Origin: a virus
Length of the DNA: 25,737 bases
Virus record (IMG/VR): IMGVR_UViG_3300042397_000767
Span: 1 to 25,737 of that record
Direction: 5' to 3' (one strand)
In this document: piece after piece, positions 7,409 to 13,004 of the stretch
Layout of the letters: every line of letters begins with the position of its first letter
How positions within the stretch are numbered: the first letter of the stretch is position 1
Position numbers and translations under genes: made by a program
The notes under the pieces: generated by a model
Database searches by the model: none
The model's input: the letters and a program-made list of their open reading frames with translations, nothing else
What the model was told of the DNA's origin: nothing

Positions 7409-7693
7409 ATGGAAATCGTAAATCACATCCCTGGTATTTTCGTCGGCGATCGCGTTCGTTGGGAGTCGTGCGAAGGCACGAAGCGTGGTGAAGTGATGCA
7501 GATCTTCAGCGCGCTGGATTCGTATGGCGATAACATCAACTTCTATCACATCGCATATGGTGATGGGTTCGACGGAAGGTCGATGGCTATGATCTCGGAA
7601 GATCGTCTCCATGAGATTGAATTCAAGGTTTTCGCCCGTGACTGGGAGCTCGAAGCTGATCGCAATGATTATGAGCGTATGTTTGAGGTTTAA
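7409..7693 (+). CDS. Small early protein with an SH3-like or KOW-like look
   Basis: The protein has 94 residues starting MEIVNHIPGIFVGDRVRW. AAAGGAA precedes the ATG. The segment IFVGDRVRWESCEGTKRGEV, followed later by FYHIAYGDGFDGRSMAMISEDRL, has the spacing of a small beta-barrel: a GDxVRW strand, a GxV turn, and a later IxEDRL strand, as in hypervariable Tudor/SH3-like domains. That reading is tentative. The C-terminal third is a charged helix (WELEADRNDYERM, about 78-90). It stands alone between two promoters. Function is unknown. Confidence 0.7.
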   Translation: MEIVNHIPGIFVGDRVRWESCEGTKRGEVMQIFSALDSYGDNINFYHIAYGDGFDGRSMAMISEDRLHEIEFKVFARDWELEADRNDYERMFEV

Positions 7694-7702
7694 TATACCT
7701 AG

Positions 7703-7731
7703 TTGCCTTTATTCCTCAGCTAGGGTATAAC
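7703..7731 (+). promoter_or_regulatory. Promoter of the compact small RNA
   Basis: TTGCCT (7703-7708), a 17-base spacer and TATAAC (7726-7731). It differs from the TTGACC family at the -35 box and lacks the T/A dyad. The start is expected near 7738, inside the 5' strand of the RNA's long closing stem. Confidence 0.65.
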
Positions 7732-7733
7732 TA

Positions 7734-7817
7734 GAATATGGACAGGGTCACGAGTGACTTTTCGTAAATTGCTAGTGATTGCAGGGTGAGTCGATCCTGT
7801 CCATATTCGTTTTTTTG
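7734..7817 (+). ncRNA. Candidate compact small RNA closed by a 13-16 bp stem
   Basis: GAATATGGACAGG (7734-7746) pairs perfectly with CCTGTCCATATTC (7796-7808). Three more pairs, one of them G-U, extend it inward to 7749/7793. A run of eight T (7810-7817) follows, so the 3' arm also acts as a terminator. The loop of about 43 bases can form a small GTCA/TGAC hairpin and has repeated GTGA motifs. A promoter ends seven bases before the predicted start at about 7738, giving a transcript of about 80 nt. It is not a tRNA, since no TTC-type loop or anticodon arm can be drawn. Alternatively it is only a leader attenuator for the gene at 7827. Confidence 0.6.
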
Positions 7818-7826
7818 GAGATTGTT

Positions 7827-8042
7827 ATGTATCAACGTGGTGGTAAAGTTTCGAAGCCGATTGGCGATGAGCGCATCAATCCGATGACTCTGATGCAGTT
7901 TGCCCGCGAGTGCGCGAACCAGCTTAACGGAGCTGGATACGAAGAGAGTGCTTTCTACTTCGAACAGATCGTAGATCATCTGCGAGCTGGTAAGGGTCTG
8001 ACTGCTGATCCTCGTAAAGTTTCTTCGTTGTTAGGATTGTAA
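7827..8042 (+). CDS. Small protein of 71 residues, unknown
   Basis: It starts MYQRGGKVSKPIGDERINPM. The ATG at 7827 follows TTGGAG at six bases; the frame stays open further upstream, but only through the small-RNA sequence. A basic N-terminal tail precedes two predicted helices (TLMQFARECANQLNGAGYEE and SAFYFEQIVDHLRAG), the second ending in a GKGLTADPRKVSSLLGL tail. The look is of a small helical, possibly nucleic-acid-contacting protein. No family is recognised. Expression depends on reading through the U8 terminator at 7796-7817, or on another promoter. It is followed one base later by the gene at 8044. Confidence 0.7.
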   Translation: MYQRGGKVSKPIGDERINPMTLMQFARECANQLNGAGYEESAFYFEQIVDHLRAGKGLTADPRKVSSLLGL

Positions 8043-8043
8043 T

Positions 8044-8208
8044 ATGGATATTCGATTGCAAATGGAGCGCATTCAGAACGCTCGTAGAGCAATGGTTCGA
8101 GCTCAGAATCCCGAGTTTCGTAAGCTGTGGAATGACATTGCTAATGAGTTATTTGCCAAGCTGGAAGGTCAGCCTTGGCTTCGTACTTATGATGGGAAGT
8201 TAAAATGA
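8044..8208 (+). CDS. Small basic helical protein of 54 residues
   Basis: The gene reads MDIRLQMERIQNARRAMVRA and ends in YDGKLK. It begins one base after the previous stop and overlaps the next gene by four bases (ATGA at 8205-8208), so it lies in a tightly coupled series. It is Arg/Lys-rich with two amphipathic helices (residues 3-20 and 24-42) and a Trp-containing end (GQPWLRTY). No known motif is seen. It is kept as real because of the junctions on both sides and codon use like its neighbours. Confidence 0.65.
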   Translation: MDIRLQMERIQNARRAMVRAQNPEFRKLWNDIANELFAKLEGQPWLRTYDGKLK

Positions 8209-8606
8209 TTGTACAGAATGCTGTAATTTGTTTGTGTTGCGGAGATACAATTGTCTCGAAGCATCGTCACGACTTTGTGACCTGCAGCTGCAGCGCTATC
8301 TCCGTTGATGGGGGTCAGGATTATCTTCGTCGCGTCGGTAGTTTAGAAAAGAGATCTTATGTAGAACTCGGCTGGGAAATTCCCAGCGAGCTGTATAAGG
8401 CCTGTGCGGAAGCTGTCGAGGAAGCTATCGATACCGATCGTAATAAGTTTGGTATTGCTAATGCTGTGATGCGTAAGCTCCGTGAAGCAGATCGTATCAT
8501 CGCAGATCATGAGCAGCGTATCTTGGCATGTAATCCTGATCTGGATGAAGTGATGGTTGTTGAGGCTGATGGCACTATCAATCGCTATAAGAGAGTTGTA
8601 GAATGA
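8205..8606 (+). CDS. Zinc-ribbon-like phage protein (DUF7695-like N-terminus)
   Basis: The protein has 133 residues. The N-terminal 45 carry cysteines at 9, 11, 12, 27 and 29 around GDTIVSKHRHDFVTCSC and then VDGGQDYLRRVG. This pattern recurs in small phage proteins that I recall as the DUF7695 family: a cysteine pair, SKHRHDF, a second cysteine pair and DGG-DYLRR. It probably binds one zinc ion. The rest (50-133) is helical and charged, and may be a separate module. It is coupled to both neighbours by ATGA overlaps (8205 and 8603). The molecular role is unknown. The family name comes from memory and should be tested by profile search. Confidence 0.75.
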   Translation: MIVQNAVICLCCGDTIVSKHRHDFVTCSCSAISVDGGQDYLRRVGSLEKRSYVELGWEIPSELYKACAEAVEEAIDTDRNKFGIANAVMRKLREADRIIADHEQRILACNPDLDEVMVVEADGTINRYKRVVE

Positions 8607-8839
8607 ACCTAGAACTTGAAGCGTATGAGGGTGAGCTTGCAATGCTACGTAAGTGTTACAGCCTTGTTAAGCATACAGGCCTTGCTGAAAAGATGGGGGA
8701 TATCTATTTCATCTGTGGCGAGGGTGGACAGAAAGATCAAAATGGCTTGCCCGATAGAGTCTACGTCTGCCCTGCATATGGCGTAGATTGGTTTCAGGTA
8801 TATGAAAAGACACCGAGCGCAGTAGGTCCGGAATATTAA
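8603..8839 (+). CDS. Small protein of 78 residues, unknown
   Basis: It starts MNLELEAYEGELAML and overlaps the previous gene by four bases. An N-terminal helix (about 2-30) is followed by strands: DIYFICGEGGQKDQNG, RVYVCPAYGVDWFQVYEK. The second half, rich in aromatic residues with two cysteines (38 and 56), looks like a small beta-sheet domain. I do not recognise a family. It is the last gene of the 7827-8839 series; a new TTGACC promoter begins nine bases after its stop. Confidence 0.7.
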   Translation: MNLELEAYEGELAMLRKCYSLVKHTGLAEKMGDIYFICGEGGQKDQNGLPDRVYVCPAYGVDWFQVYEKTPSAVGPEY

Positions 8840-8847
8840 AATAGCTG

Positions 8848-8876
8848 TTGACCTTTTCGTCAAAATGTCTGATATT
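8848..8876 (+). promoter_or_regulatory. Early promoter of the TTGACC family
   Basis: TTGACC (8848-8853), the 17-base spacer TTTTCGTCAAAATGTCT and GATATT (8871-8876). The spacer differs from that at 7351 by only two bases. The start near 8883 excludes the ATG at 8882 and fixes the downstream start at 8906. Confidence 0.82.
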
Positions 8877-8905
8877 GATGTATGAACTCAGAAAAAGGAA
8901 ATCGC

Positions 8906-9070
8906 ATGAAGAAGTATATTGAGATTGAAAAGATTGCAGTCGCTAATGTTCTTAGCGAGTTCACTGTGTCTGACATTCAACGTAACCCTGTTGAAGTTCA
9001 CCTGCTGATTACTCGAGCAAGCAAGTTGCTGCTCCAGTCAGCTAAGAAGCCTATTAAAATTGCAGCCTAA
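8906..9070 (+). CDS. Small basic early protein of 54 residues
   Basis: It starts MKKYIEIEKIAVANVLSEF and ends KKPIKIAA. The ATG at 8906 follows AAAGGAA at suitable spacing; the in-frame ATG at 8882 coincides with the predicted transcription start. The protein alternates short helices (residues 5-18, and LLITRASKLLLQSA at about 33-46) with a basic C-terminus. No motif is recognised. It is the first gene of the transcript that continues through 10076. Confidence 0.65.
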   Translation: MKKYIEIEKIAVANVLSEFTVSDIQRNPVEVHLLITRASKLLLQSAKKPIKIAA

Positions 9071-9083
9071 GAAAGGAATGAAT

Positions 9084-9326
9084 ATGGATAAGATTACTGT
9101 TGAGTTGGATTATGAAGTTGTCGATGAGATTGTTCAGAGTCAGCTAGTGCGCAGTTGGGAAGCTCTCAAGGAAGACCTTGGAGCTGGTAATGCAGTGTTC
9201 GTCTGGGGGGATCCCGCAGCCGATGATGCAGCGATCCAGAAATATCTAGATGCATTTGAGCTTGTGCTCAAGTGGTATTCGACTCCGGATCAGCTTCGGG
9301 AGTTGGGTCTTGAATCCGAATCCTAA
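9084..9326 (+). CDS. Conserved-looking small acidic protein
   Basis: The protein has 80 residues starting MDKITVELDYEVVDEIVQ. The ATG at 9084 was chosen because AAGGA ends six bases before it; an in-frame ATG at 9078 touches that site. It is acidic and mostly helical, with the run GAGNAVFVWGDPAADDAAIQ (about 36-55), and LKWYSTPDQLRELGL near the end. I recall similar sequences as uncharacterised proteins in T4-like phages, with the VWGDP-containing centre best conserved. Its end overlaps the start of the next gene by 17 bases. Confidence 0.75.
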   Translation: MDKITVELDYEVVDEIVQSQLVRSWEALKEDLGAGNAVFVWGDPAADDAAIQKYLDAFELVLKWYSTPDQLRELGLESES

Positions 9327-9525
9327 TTGCGAGAAGGACTGCCGGTTTCGTATCGGCATGGGTGTGACTACGTGCGCATACTATCCTCCTATCTACGACA
9401 AGCACGGCAACAACACCAACCCTGACGGTAATACCACCACTGGGGTGATCCAGTGTAATGTTTGCAACCGCTGGTGGCAGTACAATACACAGTATGGTGA
9501 AACCAGATTCGCGGAAATGACATAA
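9310..9525 (+). CDS. Small cysteine-containing phage protein with a TTG start
   Basis: The protein has 71 residues, MNPNPNCEKDCRFRIGMG at the start. No ATG fits the N-terminus. The TTG at 9310 has GGGAG (9298-9302) seven bases upstream, so I take it as the start, overlapping the previous gene by 17 bases. The body has TTCAYYPPIYDKHGNNTNPD (about 20-39), an NTTTG turn and a CNVCNRWW knuckle near residues 49-56. Cysteines at 7, 11, 22, 49 and 52 suggest a small zinc-bound fold. Related uncharacterised proteins with NPNC, YYPP and C-x2-C elements occur in T4-like phages, as far as I recall. Confidence 0.72.
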   Translation: MNPNPNCEKDCRFRIGMGVTTCAYYPPIYDKHGNNTNPDGNTTTGVIQCNVCNRWWQYNTQYGETRFAEMT

Positions 9526-10076
9526 TGAACATCTTCTACCTTGACGAAGATCCAAAGCAGTGTGCTGAGTGGATGGTCGACAGGCATGTAGTCAAGATGA
9601 TTCTCGAAACAGCTCAACTACTATCTACTGCTCATCGTCTACTCGATGGGGAAGAGGTAGTAGTTGAACTTAGACACAAAGATACAGGAAAGGTGAAGAA
9701 GAAAAGTGTGTGGATCCTGCCCGACGACCGCAATGACGTTATTTACGCTTGCACACACCGCAACCACCCCAGTGCTATATGGTGTCGAGAATCGGTTGAG
9801 AACTACAACTGGTTGGTCGACCATCTCCACGCTCTGGGAAAAGAATATACCTACAGATATGGGAAGAAACATGCAACAATTGAGAAATGCTTTTATCAAC
9901 TCCAGTCCCCTCCTTTTGGGCTCCGCACTTGGGATTGGAGCATCCCTCCTTCTGCAATGGATGGGTCTTATATAATATCTGACGACCCAATCGTCAACTA
10001 CCGTAACTATTATAAGTACGGTAAGGCGAACCTCCATTCTTGGAAAAAGAGATCAGCTCCTGAGTGGATACTCTAA
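9525..10076 (+). CDS. Conserved T4-like phage protein (MNIFYLD family), unknown function
   Basis: The protein has 183 residues. The N-terminus MNIFYLDEDPKQCAEWMVDR, followed by HVVKMILETAQLLSTAHRLL, and the C-terminal KYGKANLHSWKKRSAPEWIL are hallmarks of a protein I remember as widespread in T4-like phages and in a few bacteria. It usually has DKHVVKMxxE and PxWxR-type motifs and is annotated as hypothetical. The invariant-looking D19-H21 and K24/E28 pair, the HPSAIWCR segment (about 81-88) and the conserved tryptophans suggest an enzyme acting on nucleic acid or nucleotides, but the activity is unknown. The start overlaps the previous stop (TAATG). A terminator begins in the stop codon and closes the early transcript. 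Confidence 0.8.
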   Translation: MNIFYLDEDPKQCAEWMVDRHVVKMILETAQLLSTAHRLLDGEEVVVELRHKDTGKVKKKSVWILPDDRNDVIYACTHRNHPSAIWCRESVENYNWLVDHLHALGKEYTYRYGKKHATIEKCFYQLQSPPFGLRTWDWSIPPSAMDGSYIISDDPIVNYRNYYKYGKANLHSWKKRSAPEWIL

Positions 10077-10095
10077 CCGGCTTCGGCCGGTTTTC
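10075..10095 (+). terminator. Rho-independent terminator with TTCG loop
   Basis: AACCGGC, TTCG, GCCGGTT: seven pairs around a stable tetraloop, followed by TTTCCTTTG. It separates the early block from the late promoter at 10104. Confidence 0.85.
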
Positions 10096-10103
10096 CTTTG
10101 TCT

Positions 10104-10111
10104 GATAAATA
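10104..10111 (+). promoter_or_regulatory. Candidate late promoter (GATAAATA)
   Basis: One base differs from TATAAATA. It lies between a terminator and a gene, and the predicted start near 10117 favours the ATG at 10134 over the one at 10113. Confidence 0.5.
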
Positions 10112-10133
10112 GATGAAACAGGGAATCAGACAA

Positions 10134-11087
10134 ATGTACGTACAGCTTAAACATGGCGATCTTACCAAGAGAGGCGGCGACCGTCTTTCGAAGTTTGTGG
10201 ATATGGCTGGCGAAGGCAGCACATTTCTCACATCCAAGGGCCCTATCGTCCTTGACCTAGCAAAATCACCATACAAAGGTGAGAAGCTACATAAAGGCAA
10301 TCTACTCAGAATCATGAACGTATCGGGGTTCTCACATACGTTCAACGCCAAGAAGCCAGGTGGCGGATCTGTACAAGTCAAGTATCCTACCGACTTCCTC
10401 AAGACTCCAGAGTTTGGTGGTAAGGGTGCTGGATCAGGGACAGTCGCAGAAGATAGAGCGCTGACCGAATTCCGTAGCGAGCTGGCAAAGGCAATGGAGG
10501 CCGCAGGACTCCCTTACGTCGAGATTAAGATTAATGGTCGCGTTGTTAGGGCGGTCGATGCCGGCCAGCCAAAGGGAACGCCGAAGGCTGATTTCTTTTT
10601 GACGAACGAGAAGGGGGAGCAAGTAGCATGGCTATCCCATAAGGATGGCTCATCCGCTAAGGATTTCCAACAGTGGGGCGGTATCACTGAGCTCAGTAAA
10701 AAGTATCCCAATCATCCTGAAATCGAATCCTTTGTTGAAGCTGTCAGACAGGATTCTGGCGGAGCAATGGATGGTAAGAAATCATATGCCAGAGACATCA
10801 AGGATCCAAAGTTAATTCGTGCTGCGGTGTACGGTATAGACTATGGAGGCGCACCTGGATTACAGAATGTCGACATTCTCCTCCAAGGACGAATTAAACT
10901 GACCAAGTCAGGAAAACATTTCGTGTTCTCATCAAGCCACACAATGGTGAACGGAGAGATACCTCAGAATGGTTATGGGGCGAGGTTTTTCACTCGTAAG
11001 GGTGACAGAGATAATTTCGGTATCAAGAATTCTCGCTTCATGGTAGCTCCGAAAGAACTTCGTAGAGCATCTACAGTTGAAATTTAG
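10134..11087 (+). CDS. Putative PD-(D/E)XK-like nuclease or nuclease-related phage protein
   Basis: The protein has 317 residues starting MYVQLKHGDLTKRGG. The start was chosen for AGGGA upstream and for the promoter position; an ATG at 10113 would add seven residues. The middle has PKADFFLTNEKGEQVAWLSH followed by KDGSSAKDFQQWGG. An acidic residue after PKA, a strand, then S-H-K is compatible with the PD-(D/E)XK nuclease core, with SHK as the second half-site. That would make it a restriction-type or recombination nuclease. The C-terminal part (LQNVDILLQGRI, then FVFSSSHTMVNGE) adds strands. The assignment is by motif only; a virion or DNA-repair role is possible. The next promoter starts three bases after its stop. 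Confidence 0.6.
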   Translation: MYVQLKHGDLTKRGGDRLSKFVDMAGEGSTFLTSKGPIVLDLAKSPYKGEKLHKGNLLRIMNVSGFSHTFNAKKPGGGSVQVKYPTDFLKTPEFGGKGAGSGTVAEDRALTEFRSELAKAMEAAGLPYVEIKINGRVVRAVDAGQPKGTPKADFFLTNEKGEQVAWLSHKDGSSAKDFQQWGGITELSKKYPNHPEIESFVEAVRQDSGGAMDGKKSYARDIKDPKLIRAAVYGIDYGGAPGLQNVDILLQGRIKLTKSGKHFVFSSSHTMVNGEIPQNGYGARFFTRKGDRDNFGIKNSRFMVAPKELRRASTVEI

Positions 11088-11090
11088 CTG

Positions 11091-11119
11091 TTGACTTTTT
11101 ATAAAAAAGAATGTATAAC
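11091..11119 (+). promoter_or_regulatory. Early-type promoter of the ligase-like gene
   Basis: TTGACT (11091-11096), a 17-base spacer starting TTTTATAAAAAAG, and TATAAC (11114-11119). The dyad TTTTTATAAAAA lies at the same place as in the TTGACC promoters. TATAAAAA at 11099-11106 is one base from the late consensus, so mixed early and late use is possible. Confidence 0.75.
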
Positions 11120-11151
11120 GGTATAATAGGCTAGTCCAACAGGAAGAATTA

Positions 11152-12375
11152 ATGAGCTTTAAGCGCTATCTAGAAGAACAGAAGAACACTCACATGGAGC
11201 ATGCCGAGGACCTCGTCCTCAATGCGGGGGTTCAGGGTGCTCGTATGGCTATCAATTACTTCCAGGGGGTCCGCGACATGCTCGCAGGACACACTAAGCG
11301 TCCTATGAATCTCACTGTGAAGTGGGACGGAGCTCCTGCTGTGTTTGCTGGTGTGGATCCATCTGACGGAAAGTTCTTTGTCGCTAAGAAGGGTATCTTC
11401 AACAAGAACCCTAAGGTATACAAGACTCCTGCGGAGATCGATGCTGACACTTCTGGTGACCTTGCAACAAAGCTCAAGATGGCTCTCAATCACTTCAAGG
11501 ACCTTGGTATCAAGGGCGTTGTGCAGGGCGACCTGTTGTATACACATGACACTATCGACCATACAGAGATTGATGGTGAGGCATACATCACGTTCCAGCC
11601 TAACACTATCGTGTATGCAGTGCCCGCTAACTCAAAGCTAGCCAAGCAGATCCTGCGTTCGAAGATTGGGGTCGTATGGCATACCATGTACACAGGGGAC
11701 TCGTTCGAGACGATGAAGGCATCGTTCGGACAAGCGATTTCTACGAAGCTGAACAACTCTGCAGCCGTCTGGCACACTGATGCTACGTTCAAGGACGTAT
11801 CAGGCGCAGCAACGTTCACAGACGCTGAGACAAAGGCTCTGACGGGCGTTCTATCGAAGGCTGGATCTCTCTTCAATACAATTCCAGCTTCGACCCTGAA
11901 CGACATCTCAGACAATGATGAGTTCCTGATGCGTGTGAAGACCTATAACAACTCGAAGGTTCGTGCTGGCGAGAAGATCACAAACACCTCTGCTCACGTT
12001 ACTGGTCTGATGAACTTCATTCACAATTATTATCAGAAAGAAGCTGACAAGAAGAAGACCGAGGCAGGCAAGAAGGTTCAGCTGGATAAGCAGAAAGAGA
12101 TGCTTCGCTACTTTACTAACCACAGTAAGTCGGACATCGTCAAGGTGTTCGATCTAATGAATCTTATGGTCGACTGTAAGGACATGGTTATTCGTAAGCT
12201 AAATATGGTACAGTCGCTGAAGACTTTCCTGCGCACAACAGATGGATTCCGTACAACCTCTCCCGAGGGATATGTTGCAATTGATCGCATCGGCAACGCA
12301 GTGAAGCTGGTTGATAGACTCGAATTCAGTAAGGCGAATTTCTCGCCTGATATTATTAAGGGATGGCAAAAATGA
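11152..12375 (+). CDS. DUF6267-type protein with ligase-like KxDG motif
   Basis: The protein has 407 residues and belongs, as far as I recall, to the phage family DUF6267. TVKWDGAPAVF (55-65) holds K57-x-D59-G60, the nucleotide-binding motif of DNA/RNA ligases and capping enzymes. GVVQGDLLY (122-130) resembles their motif III strand, and GEAYITF and NTIVYAVP follow as further strands. This suggests a nucleotidyltransferase fold, perhaps an RNA ligase. The Lys-rich C-terminal half (residues 290-407) is helical. The N-terminus MSFKRYLEEQ resembles T4 capsid-targeting tags, with cleavage expected after E9. AGGAAG precedes the ATG. It overlaps the FkbM gene by four bases. The enzymatic activity is inferred. 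Confidence 0.8.
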   Translation: MSFKRYLEEQKNTHMEHAEDLVLNAGVQGARMAINYFQGVRDMLAGHTKRPMNLTVKWDGAPAVFAGVDPSDGKFFVAKKGIFNKNPKVYKTPAEIDADTSGDLATKLKMALNHFKDLGIKGVVQGDLLYTHDTIDHTEIDGEAYITFQPNTIVYAVPANSKLAKQILRSKIGVVWHTMYTGDSFETMKASFGQAISTKLNNSAAVWHTDATFKDVSGAATFTDAETKALTGVLSKAGSLFNTIPASTLNDISDNDEFLMRVKTYNNSKVRAGEKITNTSAHVTGLMNFIHNYYQKEADKKKTEAGKKVQLDKQKEMLRYFTNHSKSDIVKVFDLMNLMVDCKDMVIRKLNMVQSLKTFLRTTDGFRTTSPEGYVAIDRIGNAVKLVDRLEFSKANFSPDIIKGWQK

Positions 12376-13004
12376 TATTTGGTAATCTGTGTCGTGTAAG
12401 AGAAGAAGAAGTAGCTGGGATTAAAAATTGGCTATGGATCGCTAGCGATGATGGTGCCTGGGATGGTCCTAAGCACGACTGGGAGACCAGTCACTTAGTT
12501 GGTATCAAGGACCTCGTGACAGACTGGTCTATCTGCGTTCAGGCGGGTGGTAATCAGGGAATGTATCCTAGACTGCTCATAGAGCATTTCCAGCATGTCT
12601 ATACGTTCGAACCCGATCCATTGAACTTCCACTGCTTGGTTAATAACTGCCAGTCAGACAACATCTATAAGATGCAGGCTGCACTAGGAGAGACGACTGG
12701 TCTGGCTCGTGTGAACCGTGCTTCAATGAACAATACAGGCTGCCACACCGTTTCTACGGACGGCGCATGCTATGTTCCTATGGTAACAATCGACTCACTC
12801 AAGTTACCTTCATGTGGCCTATTCCAGCTTGATCTAGAAGGCTATGAGCTCAATGCACTAAAGGGTGCACTAGAAACAATTGCTCGTTGTAAGCCTGTGA
12901 TCCAATGTGAGCGTGGTAACAACGAGATTCTCGACCTCCTAAGACCTTTCGGATATGAAGTGGTTGCAACGTCTAAAGCAGACACATTCTATAAGGTAGT
13001 CTAA
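12372..13004 (+). CDS. FkbM-family SAM-dependent methyltransferase
   Basis: The protein has 210 residues. ICVQAGGNQGMYPRLL (about 55-70) is the glycine-rich SAM loop, VYTFEPDPLNFHCL is the acidic end of strand 2, and FQLDLEGYELNALKG near residues 152-166 is the FkbM-typical motif (D-x-EG-E). The C-terminus PVIQCERGNN also fits the family. FkbM enzymes O-methylate sugars or other small acceptors. In phages they may modify glycans on the virion or DNA. The ATG at 12372 overlaps the previous stop and has AAGGG nine bases upstream; an ATG at 12363 lacks such a site. The substrate is unknown. Confidence 0.88.
   Translation: MIFGNLCRVREEEVAGIKNWLWIASDDGAWDGPKHDWETSHLVGIKDLVTDWSICVQAGGNQGMYPRLLIEHFQHVYTFEPDPLNFHCLVNNCQSDNIYKMQAALGETTGLARVNRASMNNTGCHTVSTDGACYVPMVTIDSLKLPSCGLFQLDLEGYELNALKGALETIARCKPVIQCERGNNEILDLLRPFGYEVVATSKADTFYKVV

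Noticed and set aside
7740-7802. Possible tRNA: GGACAGG/CCTGTCC looks like a 7-bp acceptor stem
   Set aside because: No T-loop of the TTC-A type, no proper anticodon arm, and the pairing extends well beyond seven bases; a small RNA is the better reading.
11121-11127. TATAAT as the -10 box for the 11091 promoter
   Set aside because: A spacer of 25 bases is too long; TATAAC at 11114-11119 gives 17.
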